A program made the position numbers and the translations under genes. 64,000 nucleotides of DNA, taken from the NCBI RefSeq assembly GCF_003253705.1, contig NZ_QKYU01000001.1:1-64000 (forward strand), read 5' to 3'. Source of the DNA: Humitalea rosea (GTDB taxonomy: Bacteria; Pseudomonadota; Alphaproteobacteria; Acetobacterales; Acetobacteraceae). Under the pieces are notes generated by a model. It was given only the letters and a program-made list of their open reading frames with translations, did not search any database and was not told where the DNA came from. The first letter of the stretch is position 1. Each line of letters begins with the position of its first letter. Shown here in pieces: positions 53,733 through 63,040 of the stretch.

Positions 53733-55778
53733 TCAGTCCCGGGCGTGAAGCATCATCACGCCCGTGGGCTCGATCATCGCATCCCAGCCCGGCGGCACCA
53801 GGGTCGTCGCGTCAAGCTGCGTGACGATCGCGGGGCCCGCAAACCGCGCCCCGGCGCCAAGCCGGGCGCGGTCCAGCACCGGCACGGTCGCGATACCGCC
53901 CGGCAGCCGCATCGGCTGGGTGCCGATCCGCGCCGCCTCGGCATCGCCGCCCGTGGGGCGCGGCTGGGGGGCGCCATGCAGCGCGCCGGTGGCCGTGAGG
54001 CGCAGGGTCACGATCTCGACCGCGATGCCCGGCAGGTCGAAGCCGTAGAGCGCGCGGTGGGCGGCGGCGAAGGCCTCGCCCAGCCCCGCCAGCCCCGCCC
54101 ATGGGATGGGCAGCTCGAAGCCCTGTTCGGCATAGCGCATCAGTGCCACGCGGGCGCCGCCGCGATCGGCCTCGGCCACCGCCTCATCGGCGAACCAGGC
54201 GGCGGCCTCGGCCTCCAGCCGGGAAAAACCCTGCTCGATCTCCTCGGTCGTGGCGGTCGCCAGCGGGCGGGCGATGCTGCGGCTGAATTCGGCGCGCAGA
54301 TCGGCCGCGGCCAACCCCTGCGCGCAAAGCACCCCCGGCGCCTGCGGCACCATCACGCTGCGGATGCCGAGCAGCCGCGCCAGCGCCGCGCCATGCAGCG
54401 GCCCGGCACCGCCGAAGGGCACCAGCACGAAGCCGCGCGGATCATGCCCGCGCTCCACCGAGACGACGCGGATGGCGCCGACCATGTTGTTGTCGGCGAT
54501 GGCGAGGATGCCGCGCGCGGCATCCTCCAGGCTCAGCCCGAGCGGGGTGGCGACGCGGGCCAGCGCGGCTTCGGCCAGCGCCGGGTCCAGCGCCATGCGC
54601 CCGCCCAGCAGAGCCGGCGTCAGATGGCCGAGGTAAAGATGCGCGTCGGTCACCGTGGGCTCGGTGCCGCCACGGCCGTAGCAGGCGGGGCCGGGCGCGG
54701 CGCCGGCACTCTGCGGCCCCACGGTCAGCGCGCCGCCCGCCCCGATGCGGGCGATGGAGCCGCCACCGGCCCCGATCGTCACCATGTCCAGCATTGGCAG
54801 TGGCAGCGGCCAGGGGCCGACGCGGCCGGATTGGGTGAGGCCGATGCGGCCCTCCGCGATCAGGCAGATATCCGCGCTGGTGCCGCCGATATCGACGGTG
54901 ATGAGGTTTTGCACCCCCGCCGCCTCGGCCGCCGCGCGGGCGCCGACCACCCCGGCGGCGGGGCCGGAGAGGGCGGTCTGCGCCGGGGCGCGGCGGATGG
55001 CGGCTGAGCCCGCGACGCCGCCATTGGATTTCATCAGCAGCAGCGGGGCCGCGATGCCGGCCTCGGCGAGCCGCGCCTCCAGCCGGCCGAGATAGGTCGA
55101 GACCGCCGGCATCACCGCCGCATTCAGCACCGCGGCCATGCTGCGCTCATACTCGCGCACGACGGGCAGCACCTCGGTCGAGGCGGTGACGGCCAGGTCG
55201 GGCAGGGACGCGCGCAGCAGCGCCAGGGCGCGCTGTTCGTGGCCCGGGTTGGCGAAGGCGTGGAGGAAGCAGATCGCCACCGCCTCGGCGCCCATGGCGC
55301 GAATGCGGGCGGCGATGGCGGGGATCGCGGCCTCGTCGAGCGGGGTCAACTCGCTGCCATCGGCGGCGATGCGGCCGGCGACTTCGAAGACGTGCTCGGG
55401 CGGCACCGGGCGCTTCGGCTTGATCCAGGCCCAGAGGTTGTCGCGGCGGGGCAGATCGGCGCGGCCGATTTCCAGCACATGCCGGAAGCCCGTGGTGGTG
55501 ACGAGGGCGGTGCGGGCGGTGCGGCCCTCGAGGATCAGATTGGTCGCCACGGTGGTGCCATGCAGCACCCGGCCAATGCCGCTGGCTCCGCGCCCCGCGC
55601 CTTCCAGGGCCAGGAGCACGCCGGCCAAAAAAGCCTCGGACGGGTCATGCGGGGTGGAGGGCGTCTTGGCCATCCAGGCCTGGCCGGTCGCGGTATCCTG
55701 CAAGGTCACATCGGTAAAGGTGCCGCCGATATCGACCGCGACCAGCAACGGCCGTGGTTCAGTCGAGGACATCGGCAT
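53733..55778 (-). CDS. hydantoinase/oxoprolinase subunit A (HyuA-type, ATP-dependent)
   Basis: N-terminal-type subunit of the hydantoinase / 5-oxoprolinase / acetone carboxylase family, 681 aa, which activates a cyclic amide or ketone with ATP. ASKHA phosphate motif DIGGTFTDVTL (about 15-25), a second TVDIGGTSADICLI near 295, and FGGAGPLHGAALARLLG near 450 are all present. The ATG at 55778 overlaps the end of hyuB by 20 bp. Last gene of the dpp-hyuBA operon. The substrate cannot be fixed from sequence; hydantoin, oxoproline and related lactams are candidates. Confidence 0.9.
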   Translation of the reverse strand: MPMSSTEPRPLLVAVDIGGTFTDVTLQDTATGQAWMAKTPSTPHDPSEAFLAGVLLALEGAGRGASGIGRVLHGTTVATNLILEGRTARTALVTTTGFRHVLEIGRADLPRRDNLWAWIKPKRPVPPEHVFEVAGRIAADGSELTPLDEAAIPAIAARIRAMGAEAVAICFLHAFANPGHEQRALALLRASLPDLAVTASTEVLPVVREYERSMAAVLNAAVMPAVSTYLGRLEARLAEAGIAAPLLLMKSNGGVAGSAAIRRAPAQTALSGPAAGVVGARAAAEAAGVQNLITVDIGGTSADICLIAEGRIGLTQSGRVGPWPLPLPMLDMVTIGAGGGSIARIGAGGALTVGPQSAGAAPGPACYGRGGTEPTVTDAHLYLGHLTPALLGGRMALDPALAEAALARVATPLGLSLEDAARGILAIADNNMVGAIRVVSVERGHDPRGFVLVPFGGAGPLHGAALARLLGIRSVMVPQAPGVLCAQGLAAADLRAEFSRSIARPLATATTEEIEQGFSRLEAEAAAWFADEAVAEADRGGARVALMRYAEQGFELPIPWAGLAGLGEAFAAAHRALYGFDLPGIAVEIVTLRLTATGALHGAPQPRPTGGDAEAARIGTQPMRLPGGIATVPVLDRARLGAGARFAGPAIVTQLDATTLVPPGWDAMIEPTGVMMLHARD

Positions 55779-57516
55779 AGGCTCTCCGGTGGAAGGCGCC
55801 GGCGGCGGGCCGCGTCGCGCGCAAGGCAGTGGTGGCGGCGGCATCCAGCGTGTTGTTGGTGATGGCGACGCCATAATCGCGCGCCGCCGCCTTGGCGCTG
55901 ACGAAGCCGCCCTGCACATCGGCGAGCACCGTCGCGGCCGGGCGGTCATGCGGATGGCCCCAGCCGCCGCCGCCGCCGGTCGCAAGCCGCAGCACATCGC
56001 CACGGTTCAGCACCGTGCCATCGGACAGCGAGGCGAGGCGGCGTTCGCCCGCCGTGCCGGGATTGACGATGGCGCTGCCGGTGCCGCCGCCCATGCCATC
56101 GGCGACGCCCCAGGGCGGGTTCACCACCGTATCCAGCCGCACCGCGAGCATCGCGCCATCGACCAGCACCTCATAATCGCGGACCACGCCGCAGCCACCG
56201 CGATAGCGCCCGGCGCCGCCGGAATCCTCGTGCAGCGCATAGCGCAGCAAGCGCACCGGATAGGAGAGTTCCATGAACTCGACGGGATAGTTCTCCTGCG
56301 CGACGAAATAGACGGCATCGGTGCCATCGGCGAAGGGCCGCGCGCCATAGCCGACGCCGACGCCATCGCTCATCAGGAAGGATTTTTGGGCCACCATCCC
56401 GCGCAAGGCGACGACGACATAGGCCGAATGCGCGGCGGGTGCCTCGCCGGGGCGGGCGGTCGCGACCAGCCCATGCAGGGCCGCCAGCAGCCGCATCATG
56501 GTGATGCCGCGCAGGCCGAGCGGCGCGGGGGCGCGGGGGGCGAGCAGCGAGCCCTGCCGCAGGATCACCTCATCCAGCGCGCGCGGCCCGCCGGCATTGA
56601 GCACCTGGCCGTCCTCGCCCTGGAGGAAATACAGGCCGAGCGCCATGCCCGGCACATCCGGATGCATCAGCAGGTTGACCGGGCCGATCGCCTGGTCGTC
56701 GGTCTCGGAGGTATCGAGGATGAAGCGGTCATCCTCCGTCCGCGTCAGCGCCAGGCGCAGGCGGAAGGGGCCATTGCCATGCCCGTCGGAATCGATCGCA
56801 TCGGTGAAACGCGTGGTGCCGACCGGGAAAGTCGCGCGCAGTTTCTGGCGCACAATGGTCTCGGTGCGGGAGAGAAGCTGGGCGAAGGCATCGGCCAGCA
56901 CGTCCGGGGCAAAACGGCGGGCGATCTCCTCCAACCGCTTCTCGCCGAGGCGGACCGCGGCCATCAGCGCGCGGGTATCGCCCTGGGATTGCGTCGGGAA
57001 GCGGCTGTTGCGCCAGAAGACCTCCAGCAGCGCCTCATTCGTCTCGCCTGCGCGCATCAGCCGCACGGGGGGGATGATGATGCCTTCCTGGAAATGATCG
57101 GTGGCATCGGGGCTGATCGAGCCTGGCCGCAGCCCGCCGATATCGGAGAAATGCGCCCAGCCCATGACGAAGCCGACCCGCGCGCCATCGACGAAGGCGG
57201 GTGCGAGGAAGACCTGGTCGTTGGAATGCGAGACCGCGCCACGGCTGCCGTAGCAGTCATTGTACCAGTAGAGGTCCCCCGGCCGCATCGTCTCCAGCGG
57301 GAATTTTGCCGCGACCGGGCCGACGATGTCGCCGAAGATCGGCAGATCGCTGCCGACCACCATCGCGCCCTCGGCGTCGAACAGCGCGGTGTAGAAATCC
57401 TTCTTCTCGCGGATGAAGGCGGACATGGCGGTGCGTTCCAGCAACGCCTCCATCTCCGCCTGCGCGGCGCGCGCGGCGCCGCGAATGATTTCCAGGCTGA
57501 CGGGATCGCAGATCAT
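55759..57516 (-). CDS. hydantoinase/oxoprolinase subunit B (HyuB-type)
   Basis: Partner hydrolase subunit, 585 aa. It begins DPVSLEIIRGAARAAQAEMEALLERTA, typical of HyuB, and has the conserved SDLPIFGDIVGPVAAKFPL, GDLYWYNDCYG (metal-binding region) and GVGYGARPFADGTDAVYF stretches. Paired with HyuA in the same operon, 2 bp after the ATPase gene dppF. The two subunits together would hydrolyse an imported cyclic amide. Confidence 0.9.
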   Translation of the reverse strand: MICDPVSLEIIRGAARAAQAEMEALLERTAMSAFIREKKDFYTALFDAEGAMVVGSDLPIFGDIVGPVAAKFPLETMRPGDLYWYNDCYGSRGAVSHSNDQVFLAPAFVDGARVGFVMGWAHFSDIGGLRPGSISPDATDHFQEGIIIPPVRLMRAGETNEALLEVFWRNSRFPTQSQGDTRALMAAVRLGEKRLEEIARRFAPDVLADAFAQLLSRTETIVRQKLRATFPVGTTRFTDAIDSDGHGNGPFRLRLALTRTEDDRFILDTSETDDQAIGPVNLLMHPDVPGMALGLYFLQGEDGQVLNAGGPRALDEVILRQGSLLAPRAPAPLGLRGITMMRLLAALHGLVATARPGEAPAAHSAYVVVALRGMVAQKSFLMSDGVGVGYGARPFADGTDAVYFVAQENYPVEFMELSYPVRLLRYALHEDSGGAGRYRGGCGVVRDYEVLVDGAMLAVRLDTVVNPPWGVADGMGGGTGSAIVNPGTAGERRLASLSDGTVLNRGDVLRLATGGGGGWGHPHDRPAATVLADVQGGFVSAKAAARDYGVAITNNTLDAAATTALRATRPAAGAFHRRAYADVLD

Positions 57517-57518
57517 GC

Positions 57519-58525
57519 TCAGGCGGCCTCGCGCCAATGGTGGCAGGCGACGGCATGCGCGGGGCCGACAGCCTCGACCGCCGGCTCGCGCGCCGCGCAT
57601 ACGGCGGTGGCGAGGCCGCAGCGCGGATGGAAGCGGCAGCCGGTGGGGATGCGGCTCAGCGAGGGCGGCTCGCCGGGCAAGGACGGGCCGGCGGCGCGCC
57701 CGTCCAGATGCGGCGCGGCGGCGAGCAGCGCGCGGGTATAGGGATGGCGCGGGGCGGCGAAAAGCTGCGCGGCCGGCGCCTCCTCGACGATGCGGCCGAG
57801 GTACATCACCGCCACGCGGTCGCAGACGCGGCGGACCACGGTGAGGTCATGCGAGATGAACAAATAGGTGAGCCCGAAGCGCTCGCGCAGATCGCGCAGC
57901 AGTCGCAGCACCGAGGCCTGCACGGACAGATCCAGCCCCGCCGTCGGCTCGTCCAGGATCACGAGGCGCGGCCGCAGCAGCAGGATGCGCGCGAGCCCGA
58001 TGCGCCGCTGCTGCCCGCCGGAAAGCTCATGCGGGTAGCGTTCGGCCATCGCGGGGTCGAGCCCGACCGCGGCGAGGATTTCGGCGATGCGCGTGGTCCT
58101 TTCGGCGGCATCGCCGACACCGTGGATGATGAGCCCCTCGGCCAAGGTCGCGCCCACGCGCCACCACGGGTCGAGTGCCGCGCCCGGGTCCTGGTGGACG
58201 TATTGGATGGCGCTGCGCCGTTTCCGTGCGCGGGCGGGGGGCAGGGCGGAGACATCCTGTCCCTCCAGCCGGATCTGCCCGGCCGCCTCGCGTTGCAGCC
58301 CGAGCAAGGTGCGGGCGAGGGTGGTCTTGCCGCAGCCGCTTTCGCCGACGACGCCATAGGCCTCGCCGGCCGCGATCGAAAGGGTGACGCCATCGACCGC
58401 GTGCAGCGGTGCCGCGCGGCGAAACAGCCCCGCCTTCTGCCCCAGATCGGTGACGAGGCCGGTGGCGCCCAGCAGTTCAGACCCCAGCAGTTCAGACAAG
58501 GGCCAACTCCGGCAGCGCTTCGGCA
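57519..58525 (-). CDS. dipeptide-type ABC transporter ATP-binding protein (DppF-like)
   Basis: Second ATPase of the importer, about 335 aa. Walker A GESGCGKTT (about 58-66), Q-loop YVHQDPGAALDPWW, signature LSGGQQRRIGLARIL, Walker B LVILDEPTAGLD, and the C-terminal oligopeptide-ABC tail with Cys-rich FHPRCGLATAVC. The start is unclear: ATG 58525 overlaps dppD by 34 bp, and a TTG at 58499 is possible. The N-terminus contains a duplicated SELLG because of a 15-bp tandem duplication. Confidence 0.88.
58468..58497. repeat. exact 15-bp tandem duplication over the dppD stop
   Basis: The unit cccagcagttcagac occurs at 58468-58482 and 58483-58497. It includes the dppD stop (TCA, 58492-58494) and adds five residues (SELLG twice) in frame to DppF. 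Confidence 0.95.
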
Positions 58526-59463
58526 TGGAAGGGGCAGGCGACGGCGCGCCCGCCAGGGATCGGTTGCAGCACGGGCACCTCACGCGCGCAGCTTTCGCGC
58601 GCCAGCGGGCAGCGCGGATGGAAGCGGCAGCCGGAGGGCTGCGCGGTCGCCGGCGGCACCGCGCCCGGAATGCCGGCAAGGTCCGCCGCGCGATCCGGGT
58701 GGCAGGCCAGCAGCATCCGCGTATAGGGATGCGCCGGCGCATCCAGCACCGCCCGCGTCGGCCCCGTCTCCGCGACGCGCCCGGCGTAAAGCACCGCGAC
58801 ATCGTCGCACAGGCTGGCCAGCACGCCGAAGTCATGCGTGACGAAGAGCATGGACAGGCCGCGCGCGCGGGTGAGTTCGCGCAGCAGGCCCAGGATCTCG
58901 CGCTGCGTCGTCACATCCAGGGCCGTGGTCGGCTCATCGGCGACGACGAGGCGTGGCTCGCAGCTCAAGGCCGCGGCGATCAACAGGCGCTGGCGCTGGC
59001 CGCCCGAAAATTCATGCGGGTATTTCCGCAAGGCCGCTTCGGGATCGGGCAGTTGGACAGCGCGGAACAGCTCGACCAGCCGTGCCTTGTGTTCGGCGCG
59101 GCTGCCCTTGGCGTGGCGGCGCATGATTTCCAGGATCTGGTCGCCGGCGCGGAACAGCGGGTTCAGCGAGAGGTAGGGGTCCTGCGGCACGAAGCCGATG
59201 CGGCCGCGCACGCCGGCGGCACGATCGGGCAGGATGTCGTGCCCTTCGAAGAAGATGCCGCCGCGCGGCGTCTGCGCATGGCGCGGCAGGATGCCGAGGA
59301 TGGCGCGCAGCAAGGTGGATTTGCCGCAGCCGCTTTCGCCGACGACGCCGGTGATGCAGCCGGCCGGCACCTTCAAGGTCACATCATCCAGGATCTCGGC
59401 CAGCGCGCCGCCACCGGGCAGCGTCACGGCGAGTTGGGAGATCTCCAGCAGCGGCGGCATCAT
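58492..59463 (-). CDS. dipeptide-type ABC transporter ATP-binding protein (DppD-like)
   Basis: First ATPase, 323 aa. Walker A GESGCGKST (about 38-46), Q-loop FVPQDPYLSLNP, signature FSGGQRQRLLIAAAL, Walker B LVVADEPTTALD, switch FVTHDFGVLASL. The C-terminal tail contains CRFHPRCPLARESC, a Cys-rich element of Dpp/Opp ATPases. ATG 59463 overlaps the permease stop by 4 bp. Confidence 0.9.
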   Translation of the reverse strand: MMPPLLEISQLAVTLPGGGALAEILDDVTLKVPAGCITGVVGESGCGKSTLLRAILGILPRHAQTPRGGIFFEGHDILPDRAAGVRGRIGFVPQDPYLSLNPLFRAGDQILEIMRRHAKGSRAEHKARLVELFRAVQLPDPEAALRKYPHEFSGGQRQRLLIAAALSCEPRLVVADEPTTALDVTTQREILGLLRELTRARGLSMLFVTHDFGVLASLCDDVAVLYAGRVAETGPTRAVLDAPAHPYTRMLLACHPDRAADLAGIPGAVPPATAQPSGCRFHPRCPLARESCAREVPVLQPIPGGRAVACPFHAEALPELALV

Positions 59464-60302
59464 CGGCGCGAGCGGCGCAGGCGCGGATCGGCGGCATCCC
59501 GCAGCCCGTCGCCGAGAAGGTTGAAGCCCAGCACAAGCAACATGATGGCAAGGCCCGGGAAGGTCGCGAACCACCAGGCCTCGGGCAGATGCTGCCGCGC
59601 CTCGGCCACGGCCAGGCCCCAGTCGGGCTCCGGCGGCGCCGCGCCGACGCCGAGGAAGCCCAGGATCGCCGCGGTCAGGATGGTGAAGCCCATGCCGATG
59701 GTCGCCCGCACCAGCACCGCCGGGGCGGCATTGGGCAGCACATGCAACAGCAGGATGCGGACCGGATGCGCGCCGATCCCGGCCAGCGCATCGACGAAGA
59801 GCGAGGTTCGCAGCCGCCGCGTCTCCGCGAAGACGGTGCGTGCGAAGAAGGGCCAGTAGGTGAGGGTCAGCGCCACCATCGCCGCCCCGATGCCGGGCGC
59901 GAGCAACTGCCCGAGTGCCAGCGCCAGGATCAGCTGCGGCACAGCGAGGAAGATGTCGGTGACCCGCATCAGCGTCTCCGACAGCCAGCCGTCGCGCCAG
60001 CCCGCGGCGAGCCCGACCGGCACGCCGATGACGATGGCGGCGAAGACCACCGAGACCGCGACGAAGAGCGCGCTGCGCGTGCCGAGGATCACGCGGGAGA
60101 ACATGTCGCGGCCGAGGTTGTCGGTGCCGAACAGGAACTCGGCCGAGGGCGGCCGCAGCCGCTGCATGATGTGGCTCTCGAAGGCATCGTCGGGGTAGGG
60201 TGCCAAGAACGGCGCGAAGATCGCGACCAGCACGGCGAAAAGCACGATGGCGAGCCCGAGTGCCGCCACCGGGTCGCGCAGCAGTTGCCGCAGCGCGCTC
60301 AT
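59460..60302 (-). CDS. dipeptide-type ABC transporter permease (DppC-like)
   Basis: Inner-membrane permease, 280 aa, six helices. FLFGTDNLGRDMFSRVILGTR (split near 56-76) is the classical DppC N-terminal motif, and the EAA loop lies in VDALAGIGAHPVRILLLHVLPN. ATG 60302 overlaps the stop of dppB (60299-60301). A longer frame to 60839 lies within dppB and is rejected. Confidence 0.92.
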   Translation of the reverse strand: MSALRQLLRDPVAALGLAIVLFAVLVAIFAPFLAPYPDDAFESHIMQRLRPPSAEFLFGTDNLGRDMFSRVILGTRSALFVAVSVVFAAIVIGVPVGLAAGWRDGWLSETLMRVTDIFLAVPQLILALALGQLLAPGIGAAMVALTLTYWPFFARTVFAETRRLRTSLFVDALAGIGAHPVRILLLHVLPNAAPAVLVRATIGMGFTILTAAILGFLGVGAAPPEPDWGLAVAEARQHLPEAWWFATFPGLAIMLLVLGFNLLGDGLRDAADPRLRRSRR

Positions 60303-61312
60303 CGGGCGCGCTGCGCGACGCGCGGGTCGATCAGCGCCTGCGCCACATCGACCAGCACATTCACCACCGCATAGACCACGCCGACGACGAGGGTGACGGC
60401 CAGCAGCGCCTTGTAATCCGCCGACAGGATCGCCTGCACCGCATAGGTGCCGAGGCCCGGCCAATCGAACACCGCCTCGATCGCGACCGCGCCCGAGATC
60501 AGCGCGCCGAACAGCAGCCCGATCTGCGTCACCGTCACCGTGATCGCATTGCGCAGCACATAGATCGCGGCGAGGCGGAAGCGGCCATAGCCGGCGGCGC
60601 GGGCATAGAGCACGTAATCCTTCTGCAAGGCCTCCAGCACGCCGCTGCGGGTGAAGCGGGCGATGGTGGCAAGCCCGGGCAAGGCGAGGGTGATCGCCGG
60701 CAGCACCATATGCCGCAGCGCATCGAGGAACATGTCGGGCCGCCCGGCCAGCAGCGTGTCGATCAGCAGGAAGCCCGTCACCCGATGCGGCATCCCGTAG
60801 ATGACGTCGATGCGCCCGCGCAGCGGCAGGATGTTCCACTCCATCGAGAATTGCAGTTGCAGCATGATGGCGAGCCAGAAGGAGGCGATGGCCAGCCCGC
60901 CGACCGAGACGATCCGCACCAGATGGTCGATCGGCCCGTTGTGGTCGAGGGCCGCGACCAGCCCGAGTGCGACGCCGAGGATCGTCGCGAAGACCAATGC
61001 GACGAAGGTCAATTCCAAGGTTGCAGGCAGGCGCTGCATGATCTCCAGCGACACCGGCCGGCCGGAGAACAGCGAATTGCCGAGATCGCCCGAGACGACC
61101 TGCCGCACATGCACCAGCGCCTGTTCCAGCAAGGGACGATCCAGCCCGTAGCGCGCGCGGATATCGGCGATCTGCGCCGGGGTGGCGGCATCCCCCGCAA
61201 GGGTTGCCGCCGGATCGCCCGGCACCACGCGCGACAGGATGAAGGTCAGCACCACCAGCCCGAACAGCGCCGGCAGCGCCAGCGCGATCCGGCGCAGGAT
61301 GTAGAGGAGCAT
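60299..61312 (-). CDS. dipeptide-type ABC transporter permease (DppB-like)
   Basis: Inner-membrane permease, 337 aa. It starts MLLYILRRIALALPALFGLVVLTF, the standard DppB first helix, followed by VVPGDPAATLAG and YGLDRPLLEQALVHVRQVVSGDLGNS. The C-terminal helix pair and EAA loop are intact. It lies 10 bp after the binding-protein gene. Confidence 0.92.
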   Translation of the reverse strand: MLLYILRRIALALPALFGLVVLTFILSRVVPGDPAATLAGDAATPAQIADIRARYGLDRPLLEQALVHVRQVVSGDLGNSLFSGRPVSLEIMQRLPATLELTFVALVFATILGVALGLVAALDHNGPIDHLVRIVSVGGLAIASFWLAIMLQLQFSMEWNILPLRGRIDVIYGMPHRVTGFLLIDTLLAGRPDMFLDALRHMVLPAITLALPGLATIARFTRSGVLEALQKDYVLYARAAGYGRFRLAAIYVLRNAITVTVTQIGLLFGALISGAVAIEAVFDWPGLGTYAVQAILSADYKALLAVTLVVGVVYAVVNVLVDVAQALIDPRVAQRAR

Positions 61313-61322
61313 CAGGGCGCCC

Positions 61323-62903
61323 TCAGTTCTCCAGCGACATCAGCCGCATCTCACCACCCGACCCCACGGGCGAGAAGCTGTAGCCCTGCACCCGGCGCGA
61401 CAGCCCGCGCAGGTTGACGGTGTTGTAGACCCAGATGTCGGGGCTGTCGGCGACCACGATGCGCGTCGCCTCGCTGTAGAGCCGGGCGCGCTCGGCCTGG
61501 TCCAGGCTGGTGCGCGCGGCGCGGAGCAGGCGGTCGACCTCGGGGTTGGTGTACCAGGAAGAGGCCTTCCAGGTGCCCTGGAACTGGCTGTCGTACATCT
61601 GCCCGATCCAGTTCTCCGGATCGACGAAGTAGGTGGAGACCCAGTGGATCCACATGTCGGGCGTGGTCGCGGCACTGCCGGTGGCGCCGGTGATGCCGGG
61701 CCAGGTGTTCGGCACGATCCGCAGGGTGATGCCGACACGGCGCAGATCGGCCTGGTACATCTGGGCGGCCTGCACCGTCTGCTCCAGCTCGTTCTGGACA
61801 TGGATTTCCAGCGGCCGGGACAGGTCCACACCCGCCGCCCGCGCGAGATCGCAATGCTCCTTCGCCTTGGCCAGATCGAAGCTATAGGGCGCGAGGTCCG
61901 GCGGATTGCCCCAGAGGTTGTTGGGGTTGGGCCCCGCGTTGCGCAGCACGAAGCCGCGCAGGATGACGTTGTTGAAGCCCTCGTAGTTGAAGGCATGCGC
62001 GAGGCAGAGCCGGGCATCCTTGTTGTCGAAGGGCGCGCGGGAGTTGTTCATGCGGATGACGAAGACGCGCATGCTTTCATCGCGCGCGACGCGGGTGCGC
62101 GGGTTGCGCTCCACGCGCTCCACCTGGTCCGGCGGCAGATAGGAATCCGTCGCGTCGATATCGCCGCGCAGCAGCGCGAGGACCCGCGTCGAGGTCTCCA
62201 TCACCGGGCGCGAGCGCACGGAAGCGATCGGATGGGCATTGCCCGCCCAGCCCATGAAATGCTCGGGGAAGCGCTCAAGGTCCATGGCGACGCGCGCCTG
62301 GTAGGTCTCGGGGTTGAGGCGATAGGCGCCCGAACCCGCGTCATGCGCGGCGAGCCAGGCATTGCCCCAATCATCATTCTCCACATGCTGCGACAGCACG
62401 CGCGGATTGACGATGGCCACGAGCGGCATGGCGGAGAGGAAGGGCGCGTAGGGCGTGCTCAGCACGAAGCGGACCGTATGCGCGGCCGGCGCGGTCACGT
62501 TCTCGGCCGTCAGCACCGGCGTGAAGGCGGCGGCCGGCGCGCGGCGCAGCGTCAGCAGGCGGCGGAAGGAATAGGCCACATCCTCGGCGGTGATCTCGCT
62601 GCCATCATGGAACCTGGCGCCGCTCCGCAGCGTGAAATCCCAGGTCAGCCCATCGGCCGACACCGTATGCGACGTCGCGAGCCAGGGTTCGAGCTGCGGC
62701 GGATTGCTCTGATAGCGGTAGAGCCCGTCATAGACGTTCAGCAGGATGAACTGGCTCGGCACGTCGAAGATCGCATGCGGGTCCAGCGTCGCCGGGAGGG
62801 TGTCGCCCCAGACCAGCGGTCTCTGCTGTGCCGATGCGGCCAAAGGTGCCGCAACGACGAGAGAGAGGGCGATGGCGGATGCGCGCAACAGGCGATTGAT
62901 CAT
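61323..62903 (-). CDS. dipeptide-type ABC transporter substrate-binding protein (DppA-like)
   Basis: Periplasmic binding protein of family 5, 526 aa. The signal peptide MINRLLRASAIALSLVV and following Ala-rich part cleave near 25 (ASA-Q). TWDFTLRSGARFHDGSEITAEDVAYSF (split near 89-115) is the family signature. First gene of the operon (A-B-C-D-F-hyuB-hyuA). The ligand is probably the substrate of HyuBA. Confidence 0.92.
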   Translation of the reverse strand: MINRLLRASAIALSLVVAAPLAASAQQRPLVWGDTLPATLDPHAIFDVPSQFILLNVYDGLYRYQSNPPQLEPWLATSHTVSADGLTWDFTLRSGARFHDGSEITAEDVAYSFRRLLTLRRAPAAAFTPVLTAENVTAPAAHTVRFVLSTPYAPFLSAMPLVAIVNPRVLSQHVENDDWGNAWLAAHDAGSGAYRLNPETYQARVAMDLERFPEHFMGWAGNAHPIASVRSRPVMETSTRVLALLRGDIDATDSYLPPDQVERVERNPRTRVARDESMRVFVIRMNNSRAPFDNKDARLCLAHAFNYEGFNNVILRGFVLRNAGPNPNNLWGNPPDLAPYSFDLAKAKEHCDLARAAGVDLSRPLEIHVQNELEQTVQAAQMYQADLRRVGITLRIVPNTWPGITGATGSAATTPDMWIHWVSTYFVDPENWIGQMYDSQFQGTWKASSWYTNPEVDRLLRAARTSLDQAERARLYSEATRIVVADSPDIWVYNTVNLRGLSRRVQGYSFSPVGSGGEMRLMSLEN

Positions 62904-63040
62904 GACGCTGACCCCGTGACATTCCCGCCATCAGAAGGTGCCAGGGTAGGACGCGCAACCACCTGCCACGCCTCAATTCACCGGATGCCGCCGCGCCTGC
63001 CGCGTGCTTGGGCGGTACTGCCGAAGAAGGGGGCAGACCC

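Noticed and set aside
55138-57741. 867-residue open frame on the plus strand opposite hyuB and hyuA
   Set aside because: Antisense shadow of a well-supported operon, with low-complexity composition.
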